Origin: an uncultured Eubacteriales bacterium
GTDB taxonomy: Bacteria; Bacillota; Clostridia; Christensenellales; Aristaeellaceae
Length of the DNA: 64,000 nt
Direction of reading: 5' to 3'
Assembly (NCBI GenBank): GCA_902789795.1
Contig: CADAPM010000001.1
Coordinates: 1-64,000 of the forward strand
The translations under genes and the position numbers were made by a program. Of the stretch, positions 10,801 to 18,679 are shown one piece after another (position 1 is the first letter of the stretch; each line of letters begins with the position of its first letter). The notes under the pieces were generated by a model, which ran no database searches, was not told where the DNA came from, and saw only the letters and a program-made list of their open reading frames with translations.

Positions 10801-10822
10801 CCAGGAAAAGATCGAGGAATAA
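7820..10822 (+). CDS. infB: Translation initiation factor IF-2 with an extended repeat-rich N terminus
   Basis: IF-2 is the GTPase that delivers initiator tRNA to the 30S subunit and drives subunit joining. The GTPase motifs are intact: GHVDHGKT (about residue 512), DTPGHEAF (about 558) and NKMDKPEANPD (about 612), followed by domains II, III and the C-terminal tRNA-binding domain. The N-terminal half is unusual. After a short conserved helix (1-70) come a Pro/Ala/Lys/Glu-rich linker (85-200), five tandem copies of GQPTGVFARPQGQ (about 205-291) and a Gly/Arg/Pro-rich stretch to about 350, which together make the protein 1000 residues long. An IF2_N domain (about residue 420) precedes the G domain. 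Confidence 0.96.
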   Translation: MTRKLNLADITKELNVNAGKTLEESAKVRKNLDIVLQSLQKKRSAFIKQENDELERKRLEEQRAMVSQHAKAWVMMDDDVVLPEPEAEPAAPVAVHSAPAPAPAEPVKPVEAPAPAAQEKPAPQEQPKEKPEKQEKPAEAPAAEKPAEEKKPAEKVEEKPTEKPAEKPAEKPAPAEKPAQQPAKPAPAQKAPQQAQPQARAPQKGQPTGVFARPQGQQSPTRGQPTGVFARPQGQQSPTRGQPTGVFARPQGQQGGATRGQPTGVFARPQGQQGGATRGQPTGVFARPQGQGGAYGARPQGGRPGQPGGQGPRPQGARPQGAGAPGGQRGGSPRPGANRGRSSAAADLAPVMEKERVSNYDPNKKNYIRQHDPEHVSKNRKQLEREHFNGYDDDTVRGGKKARSKKQQVQQPIQPIVIDKAYMTADTITVKELTSRIGKPAGEILKKLFMLGIVSNINGELDFDTASLVCAEFGVTLEMKQEKTAEDVLSDTKVDDKEEDLQPRPPVVTIMGHVDHGKTTLLDYIRKSKVAAGEAGGITQHIGAYTVSLNGRPITFLDTPGHEAFTAMRLRGAQATDIAILVVAADDGVMPQTIEAINHAKAANVPVIVAINKMDKPEANPDRVMQDLTKYGLLAEAWGGETIMTPVSAVTGQGVDELLEMVLLQADMMQLRANPNRMASGVIIEAKLDKARGPLATVLLKNGTLHVGDNLVAGMASGRVRAMTNDRGERVKSAGPSMPVEIAGFEDVPVAGEEMIAVEDDRLSRQVAEERREKLKAARSQSQKVSLDTLFAGISEGKVQNLNVIIKADVQGSVEAVKQSLEKLSNDQVKVHVLHSAVGAITQDDVNLASAFNAIIIGFNIRPDASARAAADKEGIDIRLYRIIYQAIEDIEKAMKGMLSPEYREVILGHAQVRNVFRITGAGTIAGCYVTDGKLTRNASVRLLRDNVVVFEGKLSSLRRFKDDVHDVNSGYECGASLENYADIKENDVIECFTQEKIEE
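8432..8692 (+). repeat. Five tandem coding repeats within infB
   Basis: Five near-identical units of 54 to 57 bases encode GQPTGVFARPQGQ followed by QSPTR or QGGATR. Units 1-2 share one spacer and units 3-4 another, which suggests stepwise duplication. The nearly identical codons point to recent expansion or to gene conversion. Confidence 0.85.
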
Positions 10823-10831
10823 GAGAAACAT

Positions 10832-11203
10832 ATGCCGAATTACCGCATAGACAGGATTTCAGAGGAGGTCCGCCACGTGCTGGATGAGCTGATCCGTCAG
10901 CTCAACGACCCGCGCATCGACGGCACCTGGTCCGTGACCCGTGTGGAGGTCACGCGGGATCTCAGATACGCCAAGACCTATGTCAGCATCCTGGAGGACG
11001 ACAAGGCGGACGGGTTTATGAAGGCCCTCAAGAACGCCGCCGGATACCTCCGCCGGGAGCTGGGCCGCGAGGTGGACCTGCGGTATACGCCCGAACTGCT
11101 GTTCGAGCGCGACCGCAACATCGCCTACGGCATCCATATCTCCCAGGTGCTGAACGATCTGAAGATCAACGAGGAACCGAAGGATGAAACCCTTCCTGAA
11201 TAA
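10832..11203 (+). CDS. rbfA: 30S ribosome-binding factor RbfA
   Basis: RbfA binds the immature 30S subunit near helix 1 of 16S rRNA and is needed for late maturation. The sequence shows the KH-like core: an N-terminal helix RISEEVRHVLDELIRQ, then VTRVEVTRDLRYAKTYVSIL (about 37-56, the family's most conserved strand) and LRYTPELLFERDRN near 90. At 123 residues it has normal length. It begins 9 bases after infB, and its last 20 bases overlap nrnA, so the genes are coupled. Confidence 0.93.
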   Translation: MPNYRIDRISEEVRHVLDELIRQLNDPRIDGTWSVTRVEVTRDLRYAKTYVSILEDDKADGFMKALKNAAGYLRRELGREVDLRYTPELLFERDRNIAYGIHISQVLNDLKINEEPKDETLPE

Positions 11204-12161
11204 CCGCATACCTGAATTATTGAAGAATGCCAACCGCGTCTTCCTCTGCACGCACATCGCGCCGGATGGAGACGCGATTGGCAGTTTGCTGGCCCTGAAA
11301 CGGATGCTGGAGGGCATGGGCAAGAGCGTCACCGCCTGCTGCGCCGATCCGGTGCCCAGGCGCTTTTGCGACCTTCCGGGAGCTGCGGATGTAGTCCTGC
11401 CTGAGCAGGTCACCGGCAGCTTCGATCTCGCTTTGAGCGTGGACGCGACAGATGAGAAGCGCGTCGGGGACGCTATCGGCATCTTTCGTACAGCAATGGT
11501 GCGCGTCCAGATCGATCACCACAAGGGCAATCCCCTCTTTGCCGACGAGAACGAGGTGGACGCCGATGCCTCGGCGGCGGGCTGCATTGTCGCGCGCCTG
11601 ATCCGAGCGCTGGAGCAGCCCCTGACGGCGGAGATCGCCGCTTGTCTCTACGCGGCCATCAGCACCGATACGGGCAATTTCTGCTATCCCAATGTGGATG
11701 CGGAGTGCTTTGAGATCATGTCCGCGCTGAGGGCGACCGGCTTCGATTTCGGCTCCTGGGCGCGGCAATTGCACCTGATGCGGGAACCGGAGTACCTGGG
11801 GATGCTGGCCCGGGCGCTGGCGACCCTGACCTACTCTCACGGCGGGAAGGTGACGACCATGACCGTGGGCCCGAAGGACTACGCGATGGTCGGCGCGAAA
11901 CCGGAGCACAGCGAGAATATCGTGAATTACGGGATGTATATCCCGGATGTGCAGCTCTGCTGCTTTGTGAACAGCACAGAGGATCGCGTCACCAAGCTGA
12001 GCATCCGCTCGCTCCCGCCCTATTCGGCCCGGAGGGTCGCGGCGCGCCTGGGCGGCGGCGGTCATGAGGTGGCGGCAGGAGCGACGCTGAAGCTGCCGGT
12101 GGATGAGGTGCTGCCCCTGCTCAATCAGGCGATCGATGAGGAGATGAACAGTCAGTCTTGA
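11184..12161 (+). CDS. nrnA: DHH/DHHA1 phosphoesterase NrnA
   Basis: NrnA degrades very short RNA oligonucleotides and dephosphorylates pAp. The DHH-family metal ligands can be read in order: HIAPDGDAIGS (about residues 25-35), VDAT (about 90), the DHH motif IDHHKGN (about 110) and DTGNFCYPN (about 162). The C-terminal DHHA1 domain ends with the substrate-binding GGGGHEVAAGA (about 290). The start ATG lies inside rbfA with CGAAGG just upstream. Its stop overlaps the truB start within TTGA. The position between rbfA and truB is common in Firmicutes. Confidence 0.92.
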   Translation: MKPFLNNRIPELLKNANRVFLCTHIAPDGDAIGSLLALKRMLEGMGKSVTACCADPVPRRFCDLPGAADVVLPEQVTGSFDLALSVDATDEKRVGDAIGIFRTAMVRVQIDHHKGNPLFADENEVDADASAAGCIVARLIRALEQPLTAEIAACLYAAISTDTGNFCYPNVDAECFEIMSALRATGFDFGSWARQLHLMREPEYLGMLARALATLTYSHGGKVTTMTVGPKDYAMVGAKPEHSENIVNYGMYIPDVQLCCFVNSTEDRVTKLSIRSLPPYSARRVAARLGGGGHEVAAGATLKLPVDEVLPLLNQAIDEEMNSQS

Positions 12162-13039
12162 ACGGCTATATCAACCTGCTGAAGCCGCCCGGCATGTCGT
12201 CCGCGGCGGCTGTTGCGTTCGTGAAGCGCCTGACCCGGGAAAAGTGCGGCCATGCCGGCACGCTGGACCCGGAGGTGGCGGGAGTGCTGCCTATCATGGT
12301 GGGCCGCGCCACGCGGCTGCAGCAGTATTTCACGGACAAGACCAAGGCCTATATCGGTGAGATCTCTTTTACCGGCGCGACGGATACCCAGGATGCCCAG
12401 GGAAGGATCGTGGAGGCTGCCCGGGGCGTTCCTGAACAGGAAGCGCTGGAGCGGGCGATCCGGGAGCGGTTTCTCGGGGACATCCTGCAGACGCCGCCCA
12501 TGTATTCCGCCGTCAAAAAGGACGGGAAGCCGCTCTATGCCATCGCCCGGTCGGGACAGACGGTCGAGATCGCCGCGAGACCGGCGCAAATTGCGCACTG
12601 CGAAGTGCTCTCCAGGACCGATGAAAGCACCTACCGTCTGAAGGTGGAGTGCAGCAGCGGCACCTACATCCGCACCCTGTTCCATGACATCGGCCAGGCG
12701 CTGGACTGTCCCGCGCACATGCGGATGCTGATCAGGACCCGGTCCGGGAGCTTCGCGCTCCAGAACAGCGTGACCTGCGAAGACTTGGCGGCAGCCGCAG
12801 AAGCGGGGGAGTGGGGGGGAGTGATCCTGCCCATGGATTGGCCCCTGTCCGGATATGAATCGATCTGCCTGCCGGAAACGCTGCGCAGCCCTGCCCGGAA
12901 CGGCGTGCCGATCCCGTTCGATCAGCTGTCGGTCGACCTGGGGCAGACCGTCAGGGTCTATAACGGAGCCGGCGTCTTTTTCGGTGTCGGCCAGGGCTGT
13001 GAGGACGGGTTCCGCATGGCCTTCATCGCGGAGCCGTGA
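12158..13039 (+). CDS. truB: tRNA pseudouridine-55 synthase TruB
   Basis: TruB converts U55 of the tRNA T-loop to pseudouridine. The catalytic motif GHAGTLDPEVAG contains the catalytic Asp at residue 37, and the conserved KAYIGEISFTGATDT and SSGTYIRTL segments follow. The start is TTG 12158, overlapping the nrnA stop; the residues from there (NGYINLLKPPGMSS) match the family's first strand, so no upstream start is needed. The final 60 residues correspond to a short PUA-like tail. It ends the operon; ribF, often next, is absent. Confidence 0.93.
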   Translation: MNGYINLLKPPGMSSAAAVAFVKRLTREKCGHAGTLDPEVAGVLPIMVGRATRLQQYFTDKTKAYIGEISFTGATDTQDAQGRIVEAARGVPEQEALERAIRERFLGDILQTPPMYSAVKKDGKPLYAIARSGQTVEIAARPAQIAHCEVLSRTDESTYRLKVECSSGTYIRTLFHDIGQALDCPAHMRMLIRTRSGSFALQNSVTCEDLAAAAEAGEWGGVILPMDWPLSGYESICLPETLRSPARNGVPIPFDQLSVDLGQTVRVYNGAGVFFGVGQGCEDGFRMAFIAEP

Positions 13040-13056
13040 TTTATCGGTATTCTCGG

Positions 13057-13093
13057 GGCCGGATCGGGCTGGATCCGGCCTCACGAATGTTTT
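13057..13093 (+). terminator. Hairpin after truB, likely weak terminator
   Basis: A perfect 9-bp stem (GGCCGGATC 13057-13065, GATCCGGCC 13072-13080) with a 6-base loop is followed ten bases later by TTTT. It lies between truB and the tRNA promoter. Confidence 0.45.
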
Positions 13094-13104
13094 AAAAATA
13101 AAGG

Positions 13105-13133
13105 TTGACAAATCTCTTCAATTGCGGTATTAT
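13105..13133 (+). promoter_or_regulatory. Promoter of the tRNA-Met pair
   Basis: A consensus TTGACA (13105-13110) and TATTAT (13128-13133) are 17 bases apart, 27 bases before the first tRNA. This is a strong stable-RNA promoter. Confidence 0.85.
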
Positions 13134-13160
13134 ATTCAAGCGCTCATGAGAGCGTCATGA

Positions 13161-13237
<77 letters not shown>

Positions 13238-13240
13238 TTT

Positions 13241-13314
13241 GGCTCCGTAGCTCAGCTGGCTAGAGCATTCGGTTCATACCCGGAGTGTCATTGGTTCGAG
13301 TCCAATCGGAGCCA
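13241..13314 (+). tRNA. Elongator tRNA-Met (CAU)
   Basis: Acceptor GGCTCCG pairs with CGGAGCC, the anticodon loop reads TTCATAC, and the T-arm is ATTGG TTCGAGT CCAAT. The body resembles the B. subtilis elongator tRNA-Met. tRNA-Ile2, which shares the CAU anticodon before lysidine modification, is the alternative. The CCA end is not encoded here (A is followed by CGC), unlike the initiator gene three bases upstream. Confidence 0.88.
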
Positions 13315-13324
13315 CGCTTATCAA

Positions 13325-13355
13325 ATCCCTGTTGAATCAGGGGTTTTTCTTTTTG
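13325..13355 (+). terminator. Terminator after the tRNA-Met pair
   Basis: CCCTG (13327-13331) pairs with CAGGG (13338-13342), extended by A-T pairs, and is followed by GTTTTTCTTTTTG. It is a typical rho-independent terminator. Confidence 0.85.
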
Positions 13356-13370
13356 TAAATTACTTGTTCG

Positions 13371-13445
13371 AAAGCTCAGGCATCACCGATGCACTGCCGC
13401 GCGTGAGCGGATGGCGGGGAATGCATCGGCCTTGCCTGAGCTTTT
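13371..13445. terminator. Long two-part inverted repeat, possible bidirectional terminator
   Basis: AAAGCTCAGGCA (13371-13382) pairs with TGCCTGAGCTTT (13433-13444), and inside it CCGATGCA pairs with TGCATCGG. The structure is flanked by T on the right. It lies between the convergent tRNA genes and the minus-strand glycosidase, where a bidirectional stop would be useful. Confidence 0.5.
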
Positions 13446-13501
13446 TAATTTGCTCTTCACGTTTTCTTAGGAAACAACTGAAAAAATACATGAGTTGACT
13501 G

Positions 13502-13754
13502 CCCTCATCCGACCCGCTTTGCGGGCCACACACCTGGGCCTGCCGGCCCGCTCTTCACTAGGATCGGTCCACTGGACCGATCCTTGGGCGTTCAGAGCCC
13601 CCCGAGATCGGGGAAAGGGTCTGTTGGACTCCGCTGCTTGATTGAACTAATAAACGCACTGCAATCGTAGGCACTTCATCCTAAAAGTGCATCTAGTCAA
13701 AGCCTTCCCCCGATCTCGGGGGAAGATGTCAGGCGATAGCCTGACGGATGAGGG
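13502..13754. repeat. Non-coding interspersed repeat element
   Basis: The 253-base stretch starts with CCCTCATCCG and ends with its complement CGGATGAGGG. Inside are several hairpins: CCCGCTTTGCGGG (13513-13525), a perfect 10-bp stem with a 3-base loop at 13561-13583, and two copies of a CCCCCGAGATCGGGG-like palindrome around 13607 and 13711. No open frame is convincing. Elements with these ends are familiar to me from gut Clostridia intergenic regions. The rest of 13355-13930 holds no gene. Confidence 0.6.
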
Positions 13755-13870
13755 TGTTCACATACATTTACTATCAATCATGTGTCTTTAGAACGCATGT
13801 CCCCAAAGAAAACGCTAAGAACCTGTTTATATGTCTATCTGTTCATCATATGCTGGTTTTTCAACAGAAA

Positions 13871-13896
13871 GGGCGGCACCCGTGAGGGTGCCGCCC
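13871..13896 (-). terminator. Terminator of the secreted GH3 gene
   Basis: A perfect 11-bp stem (GGGCGGCACCC with GGGTGCCGCCC, loop GTGA) is followed on the minus strand by TTTCTGTTG. It lies 35 bases beyond the stop codon of the GH3 gene. Confidence 0.75.
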
Positions 13897-13930
13897 GTGT
13901 CCTTTACAGGACTGGATATTTACCGGAAAA

Positions 13931-16303
13931 TCAGTAGCTCAGGCCGAAACCGGATACGTAGTAGTTGCCGTCCGCATCCTGGTAGGCGTAGCTGCCGCCC
14001 TTGACGTTGGCCAGGATGGCGGGATCGATGTACTGATCCTTATCATAGCCGGGGACGTCGTTGGGGGAAGCGCAGATCTCGGCTTCGGTGCCGTCCGCCA
14101 GCGTCTCATAGTGCAGCGCGATCACGTCTTCGGAGGAGACCATGGTCACAGACAGCTTGCCGGTGGGGTTGTAGGCGCCGGTGATGACGTCGAGCTGGGC
14201 CTTGCGGGCGTTGTCCAGGGAAGCCTTGGAGGTGGTGTACTGGGCCAGCAGGGCGTCGCAGTAGGGCTCCAGGTTGGTCAGGATCCAGGGGGAGGTGCAG
14301 ACGATGGTCGCGATGACCTTGCCGCCGTTCTCGTGCACGGTCTCAGCCGCCTTGACGAGCTTCTTCATGTCGGCAACGGTGGTCACTTCGATCTTTTCGC
14401 CGGTCTTCTTCTGGGAGGCGACGACGCCCTGGCCGAAGCCCTGGCCGCCGCCGGACATTTCGCGCTCATCCACTTCGTAATCTTCGACCAGGCTCAGCAC
14501 GCCTTCGGAAGCGGTGCCGTTGGTGGAAGTGGTGGCCTTGGGCTGGACGTAGAGGTACGCGACTTCGGCATCCTTGGCCTTGTCCACGATCTCGAAGCCC
14601 TTCGCGGTGAACAGCTCGGTGAGCGCATTCAGCATATCCTCATCCTCGCCGTTGCCGGTGTAGGAGCCGATGAAGAGCTTGGTGCCGGCATCCGCGGCCA
14701 GGGGCAGGGTGTTCTCATGGTTCTTCATGAGCACGACGGCCTTCTGGTGCAGGGCATAGGCCTGGCCGGCAGCGGTCTGCAGGTTGGTGGCGCGGACTTC
14801 GTCAGCCTTGTTGTAATCGAGGTAGGGATTGTCGAAGCGGCCCTGCTCGAAGATGGAAACGGCGCGGTTGATGTTGGCGCGGTCCAGATCTTCCTTGGCG
14901 AGGATTCCGGTCTCGACGGCTTCGATGACCAGGTCGGTGCGCAGGCCGGAGCCGATGGCGTCGCTGCCGGCGGCGATCAGCTGGGCATAGCGCTCGGTCA
15001 GGCTCTTGTTTTCGACGCCGAAGGTCTGGCCGGTGACGATGCCGGAGTCGGTGTTGACATAGCCGTCAAAGCCCATCACGTCGCGCAGCAGGGTGGTGAT
15101 GATTTCCTTGTTGTAAGCGGAGCCCAGCTGGTTGACCTGGACCTCGTGGCCGCGATAGGTCTGCACAGTGCTGCGGGCGTCAGCCGCGTCGCGGGAGTAG
15201 CAGGGCATGATGGAGCCGCACTTGGCGTCCACAGCGGCCTGGAAGGCGACCAGCTGGTACTTTTCAAGGGAGCCGGGGGTGGGATACAGGCGCCACTGGC
15301 CCTGAGAGGTGTGGGACTCAAAGCCGTTCTCGGCAGCGCCGTCGCCGGGGAAGTGCTTGACGGAGAGCGCCACAGCGCCGGGCTTCAGGCCGTCGATGCC
15401 CATGTGGTAGCCGTCCACCAGGGCGGTGATGATGCCGGCGGCGACTTCGGGACGCTCGGTGAAGGTCTCAAAGTTGCGGGGCCAGCGGGGGTCGGTCACC
15501 AGGTCGACCTGGGGGCCGTACATGGCGTTGATGCCCTGGGCGACCCACATCTGGCGGTCGACCTCGGCATAGTCACGGATCGCGTCATAGTTGCTGTCGC
15601 CCATGGCAGCGGCAGCCAGGCCCTGGGAATCCGGGAAGCCGGCGGAGATGGGGTTGGAGAGGATGGTCATGGGGATGACGGGCACACCGCGCTTGGCGGC
15701 ATCGGCCTCAGCCATCTCGGTGACGACGTTGTTGTACAGGGCGACGGTGGAAGCGTCGAAGTTCAGGCCGCCGCGGTACACGCCCGCGCGCACCTTCTGG
15801 GTATTGATGACGAAGGAGTCGAGGCCCGCGAAGCCGGAGGCAAACGCGTTCTTGGATTCTTCGCCTTCAGCGATCATGGTCACGATGGCGGCGGGATTGA
15901 TGGTGCCGTCCTCGTTCTTGGCCATATCGAGCTTCGGCACGCCGGGGGTGATGGCCAGGGCGTTGAACACGAAGCCCGCCTGGTCTTCCAGGCTCAGCTT
16001 GGAAACCAGGTCAGCAGCGCGGGTCTTGGCGTCCAAGCGCCAGTCTTCGCTGGGATCCAGTTCCTTGTTGTTGTTCAGGTCTTTGAAGTACAGGCCATCT
16101 TTGACGATGACGCCCACGGTGGTGACACCGATGGTGGGGCCGTTCTCATTCTGATAGAACACGGGCTCCAGATAGGTGGCGGTGGGGTCGACCTCATTGG
16201 GGTCATAGGGCGCAGCAATGTAGCCGTCTTCCACAGCGAACGCTGCGGGGACCAGGCTCATTACGAGCACCAGAGCTGCGAGCAGGCTGACGAGTCTCTT
16301 CAT
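13931..16303 (-). CDS. Secreted glycoside hydrolase family 3 protein
   Basis: GH3 enzymes remove terminal beta-linked sugars, most often glucose or xylose. The 790-residue product begins with a signal peptide (MKRLVSLLAALVLVMSLV then AFA), chosen as the start at 16303 because AAAGGAGAC precedes it. Two GH3 landmarks are visible: KHFPGDG at about residue 315 and GFDGYVNTDSG at about 409-420, whose Asp is the nucleophile. A second alpha/beta domain follows (about 530-750). The N-terminal barrel carries long insertions relative to classical beta-glucosidases, so the substrate is uncertain. It is encoded just downstream of a two-component system and has two palindromes in its upstream region. Confidence 0.82.
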   Translation of the reverse strand: MKRLVSLLAALVLVMSLVPAAFAVEDGYIAAPYDPNEVDPTATYLEPVFYQNENGPTIGVTTVGVIVKDGLYFKDLNNNKELDPSEDWRLDAKTRAADLVSKLSLEDQAGFVFNALAITPGVPKLDMAKNEDGTINPAAIVTMIAEGEESKNAFASGFAGLDSFVINTQKVRAGVYRGGLNFDASTVALYNNVVTEMAEADAAKRGVPVIPMTILSNPISAGFPDSQGLAAAAMGDSNYDAIRDYAEVDRQMWVAQGINAMYGPQVDLVTDPRWPRNFETFTERPEVAAGIITALVDGYHMGIDGLKPGAVALSVKHFPGDGAAENGFESHTSQGQWRLYPTPGSLEKYQLVAFQAAVDAKCGSIMPCYSRDAADARSTVQTYRGHEVQVNQLGSAYNKEIITTLLRDVMGFDGYVNTDSGIVTGQTFGVENKSLTERYAQLIAAGSDAIGSGLRTDLVIEAVETGILAKEDLDRANINRAVSIFEQGRFDNPYLDYNKADEVRATNLQTAAGQAYALHQKAVVLMKNHENTLPLAADAGTKLFIGSYTGNGEDEDMLNALTELFTAKGFEIVDKAKDAEVAYLYVQPKATTSTNGTASEGVLSLVEDYEVDEREMSGGGQGFGQGVVASQKKTGEKIEVTTVADMKKLVKAAETVHENGGKVIATIVCTSPWILTNLEPYCDALLAQYTTSKASLDNARKAQLDVITGAYNPTGKLSVTMVSSEDVIALHYETLADGTEAEICASPNDVPGYDKDQYIDPAILANVKGGSYAYQDADGNYYVSGFGLSY

Positions 16304-16337
16304 CTTCCAGTCTCCTTTTCTTAAATTGTCGATTGCA

Positions 16338-16378
16338 GGATCATGAACAGATGATCCTTTGGACGGTATCATGATACC
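16338..16378. promoter_or_regulatory. Two palindromes upstream of the GH3 gene
   Basis: GGATCAT-GAACAG-ATGATCC (16338-16357) and the perfect 14-base palindrome GGTATCATGATACC (16365-16378) lie 35-75 bases upstream of the start codon. TATCAT inside the second could be a minus-strand -10 box, with a weak TTTTCT 17 bases further up. Both are plausible operators; the first could also be an RNA hairpin. Confidence 0.45.
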
Positions 16379-16511
16379 ATAGCGGTAGGCAAAAGAAAAG
16401 CCCTTTGGCTTGAATGCGTTGATCGTCTACGCAAAATGAAGGATGGTCAGTTCACGACAAAAAAAGAGCGTGAACGGCAATGGCGTTCACGCGGGTGGAT
16501 CCGGCGGAGGC

Positions 16512-17848
16512 TCAGCGCTTTTCAGGGCTCATGATGACGCTCAACTTAAAAACGCCGTTTTCGGTGCGCAGGGACATGCTGCCGCCGTGCTTTTCGGCCA
16601 GCCGGCTGATGGAGCGCAGGCCGAAGCCGTGGCCGCTGCCGGTCTTGGTGGTGTGGGGGAGGGCGTTCTCGCTCAGGGTCATGTCGCCGGCGTAAGTGTT
16701 TTCGACCTGGAGCACCACCAGGTCGCCGCGGCTGTTGCTCTTGAGGGTGATCATGCGCTTTTCCGGGTCCTCGATCTTGCTGACGGCTTCGAGGGCGTTG
16801 TCCAGCGCGTTGCCGAACAGGGAGTAGATCTCCCGCTCGGTCAGGAAGTTGAACAGGGACCCGTCGATCATGTAAGAGAACTTGACATGGTTAGAATAGC
16901 AGAGGATGTTTTTTCCGTCAGCACGATATCCACGGTGGGGTTGCCGCATTCGATGACGGTGGAGTACTCGTTGATGGAATCCTCGAGCTCGTTCAGGTAT
17001 TTATCGAACTTGGCCTTGCCCGCTTCGGAGCGGATGGCGGCGATCTGGTGCTTCAGATCGTGGCACTTGGTCTGCAGCGCGACGATGCCGTCGTGGCTCA
17101 TCTCATAGTAGCGCATCTTGTTGCTGATAAAGTCGTGCATGCTGCGGTTCTCGTGGCGGAAGCTGTCGATGGCGGCGATCATCAGCAGGGCGGCATAGTT
17201 GAGCAGCGTGTACAGAAGCGCGCAGAAGTAGTACATAAACAGGGCCTCCCGCTCCGCCGTGAATACGTGCCCGCAATACTCCAAGACCATCTGGACCGTG
17301 AGGAAAACGGTTGCCAGGACGCGCAGCGTGTGCACCGGCGCGTGATAGGGTGGCTCCTGGACCAGGCGGCGGTACAGATACCACAGCGCGGCGCAGATGG
17401 AAAAGTACACGACGTAGGAGACCAGGGAGCCGGCGATGCTGTACTCTCCCCAGGGGGCGGCCATGTGGTTCATCAGCAGCACGCTGGAGCCGGTCTTGAA
17501 GGTGTTCCAGGCGATCTTGAAGATCGTCATGGCCAGGATGCTGTTATAGGTGGCAGGAGCGCTCTTGGTCCTGTAGCAGAAGCGGCTCGCGCCGGCAAAC
17601 AGCAGGTACAATACCAGGATCTGGCAGCTGTAGCCGACGGCCTGGATCCAGATGCTGCGGGCCAGGACATCGGCCGTATAGCGGATGAGCCAGGAGCACA
17701 GGCACATCCCGGTCAGGGATAAGGCCGCGCGCAGGGGAAACAGCCTGCGCCTTTCCCCGGTGTTCAGCAGGAGCATCAGCACGAAAAACACCACCGCTGC
17801 TGATATGCGGTGGTCAATGACGGCGATCCATTGGTAATCGTTGATCAT
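16512..17848 (-). pseudogene. AgrC/ComD-type sensor histidine kinase, split by a frameshift
   Basis: The N-terminal part (17848 to about 16910) has around six membrane segments and the phosphoacceptor region CHDLKHQ (about residue 263). The C-terminal part, in another frame from about 16914 to 16512, carries the GHKL ATPase motifs: N-box NALDNALEAV and G-box GHGFGL. The frames meet at a run of six A on the coding strand (16909-16914); seven A would give a continuous protein reading VLTEKNILCYSN. The start ATG overlaps the response regulator stop within ATGA. This may be a real inactivation, a phase-variable tract, a recoding site or an assembly error; I cannot tell which. Without the fix the kinase lacks its ATPase domain. 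Confidence 0.8.
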
Positions 17849-18549
17849 AGGCTGTCTCCCAGAAAGCTGGAAAAGCGCTTCATCAGCTCTTTGCGGTGGG
17901 ATTTGGAGATGGGGATCCGGCTGCCGCCGATCACCAGGTAATCTGCGGTGACGCTGGACACGTGCCGGAGATTGACGACAAAGCTGCGGTTGCACATGAC
18001 AAATTTGTCCGGATCCAGCTTTGACGCCACGTCGCCCAGCCGGCCGCGCACGTTGTGGTCGCCCCGGGTGGTGTGGTAGATCAGGTTATGGTCAAATACC
18101 TCGACGTACATGATATCGTTGGCGGAAAGGCTGATAGTCCCGTCCGCCGTCTTCAGGGAGAACATGGCGCGGCCGGAATTGTCCAGCCGGCGCATGGCCT
18201 TGTCCAGCACGTAATTGATGGAGGCGAGCGAGGCGGGCTTCAAAATGAAGTCGAGGGCGTCGACCTCGTACCCCTTGATGGCGAACTGAGCCATATTGGT
18301 CACGAAAATCAGAATAGCGTCGCGGTTGATCTTCCGCACCAGGCGCGCGGTCTCCAGGCCGTCCAGCTTGCCCATCTGGATGTCCAGGAAGATGATGTCA
18401 TAGGTCTCCGTGCTGCGGATGAAATCCAGGCCGTCATGATACTCCTGGATCATGACCGCGTGATCGTGGGCTTTATAATATTCTTCAACACAGCCTTTGA
18501 GCTGGGCTGCGTCTTTAGGGTCGTCATCGACAATGGCAATCAGCAGCAT
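17845..18549 (-). CDS. LytTR-family response regulator
   Basis: The receiver domain (about 1-120) has the acidic pocket VDDDP (residues 7-11), the phosphoacceptor Asp56 in IIFLDIQMG and the conserved Lys in DFILKP. The C-terminal LytTR DNA-binding domain (about 135-234) contains YVEVFDHNLIYHTTRG and FVMCNRSFVVNL. Such regulators pair with AgrC-like kinases and bind direct repeats upstream of their targets. The partner kinase gene follows with a 4-base overlap. The targets are unknown; the two flanking GH3 genes are obvious candidates by position. Confidence 0.92.
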   Translation of the reverse strand: MLLIAIVDDDPKDAAQLKGCVEEYYKAHDHAVMIQEYHDGLDFIRSTETYDIIFLDIQMGKLDGLETARLVRKINRDAILIFVTNMAQFAIKGYEVDALDFILKPASLASINYVLDKAMRRLDNSGRAMFSLKTADGTISLSANDIMYVEVFDHNLIYHTTRGDHNVRGRLGDVASKLDPDKFVMCNRSFVVNLRHVSSVTADYLVIGGSRIPISKSHRKELMKRFSSFLGDSL

Positions 18550-18586
18550 GGCGCTCCTCCGGTCGAAATGGCTTGTTTGCTTTCAT

Positions 18587-18615
18587 ATTATAGCACACTT
18601 GCCGCAAATTGACAA
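18587..18615 (-). promoter_or_regulatory. Promoter of the response regulator-kinase operon
   Basis: On the minus strand TTGTCA (18615-18610) and a perfect TATAAT (18592-18587) are separated by 17 bases, about 35 bases before the start codon. GGAGGAG precedes that start. Confidence 0.8.
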
Positions 18616-18629
18616 TGCCGCAGAACACG

Positions 18630-18663
18630 AAAGCGCCGGCGGATCGGTGTCCGCCGGCGCTTT
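18630..18663 (-). terminator. Terminator of the permuted GH3 gene
   Basis: A perfect 14-bp stem AAAGCGCCGGCGGA with its complement and a 6-base loop lies just after the GH3 stop on the minus strand; the stem ends in TTT. It also separates this gene from the response regulator promoter. Confidence 0.75.
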
Positions 18664-18679
18664 ATGGTTTAGATAGGGC

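Noticed and set aside
7838..10831. Open frame opposite infB
   Set aside because: Antisense shadow of a repeat-rich, high-GC gene.
14111..16324. Long open frame opposite the secreted GH3 gene
   Set aside because: It is the antisense shadow of a high-GC coding region, has Gly/Val/His-rich composition and no domain; the GH3 frame is supported by a signal peptide and motifs.
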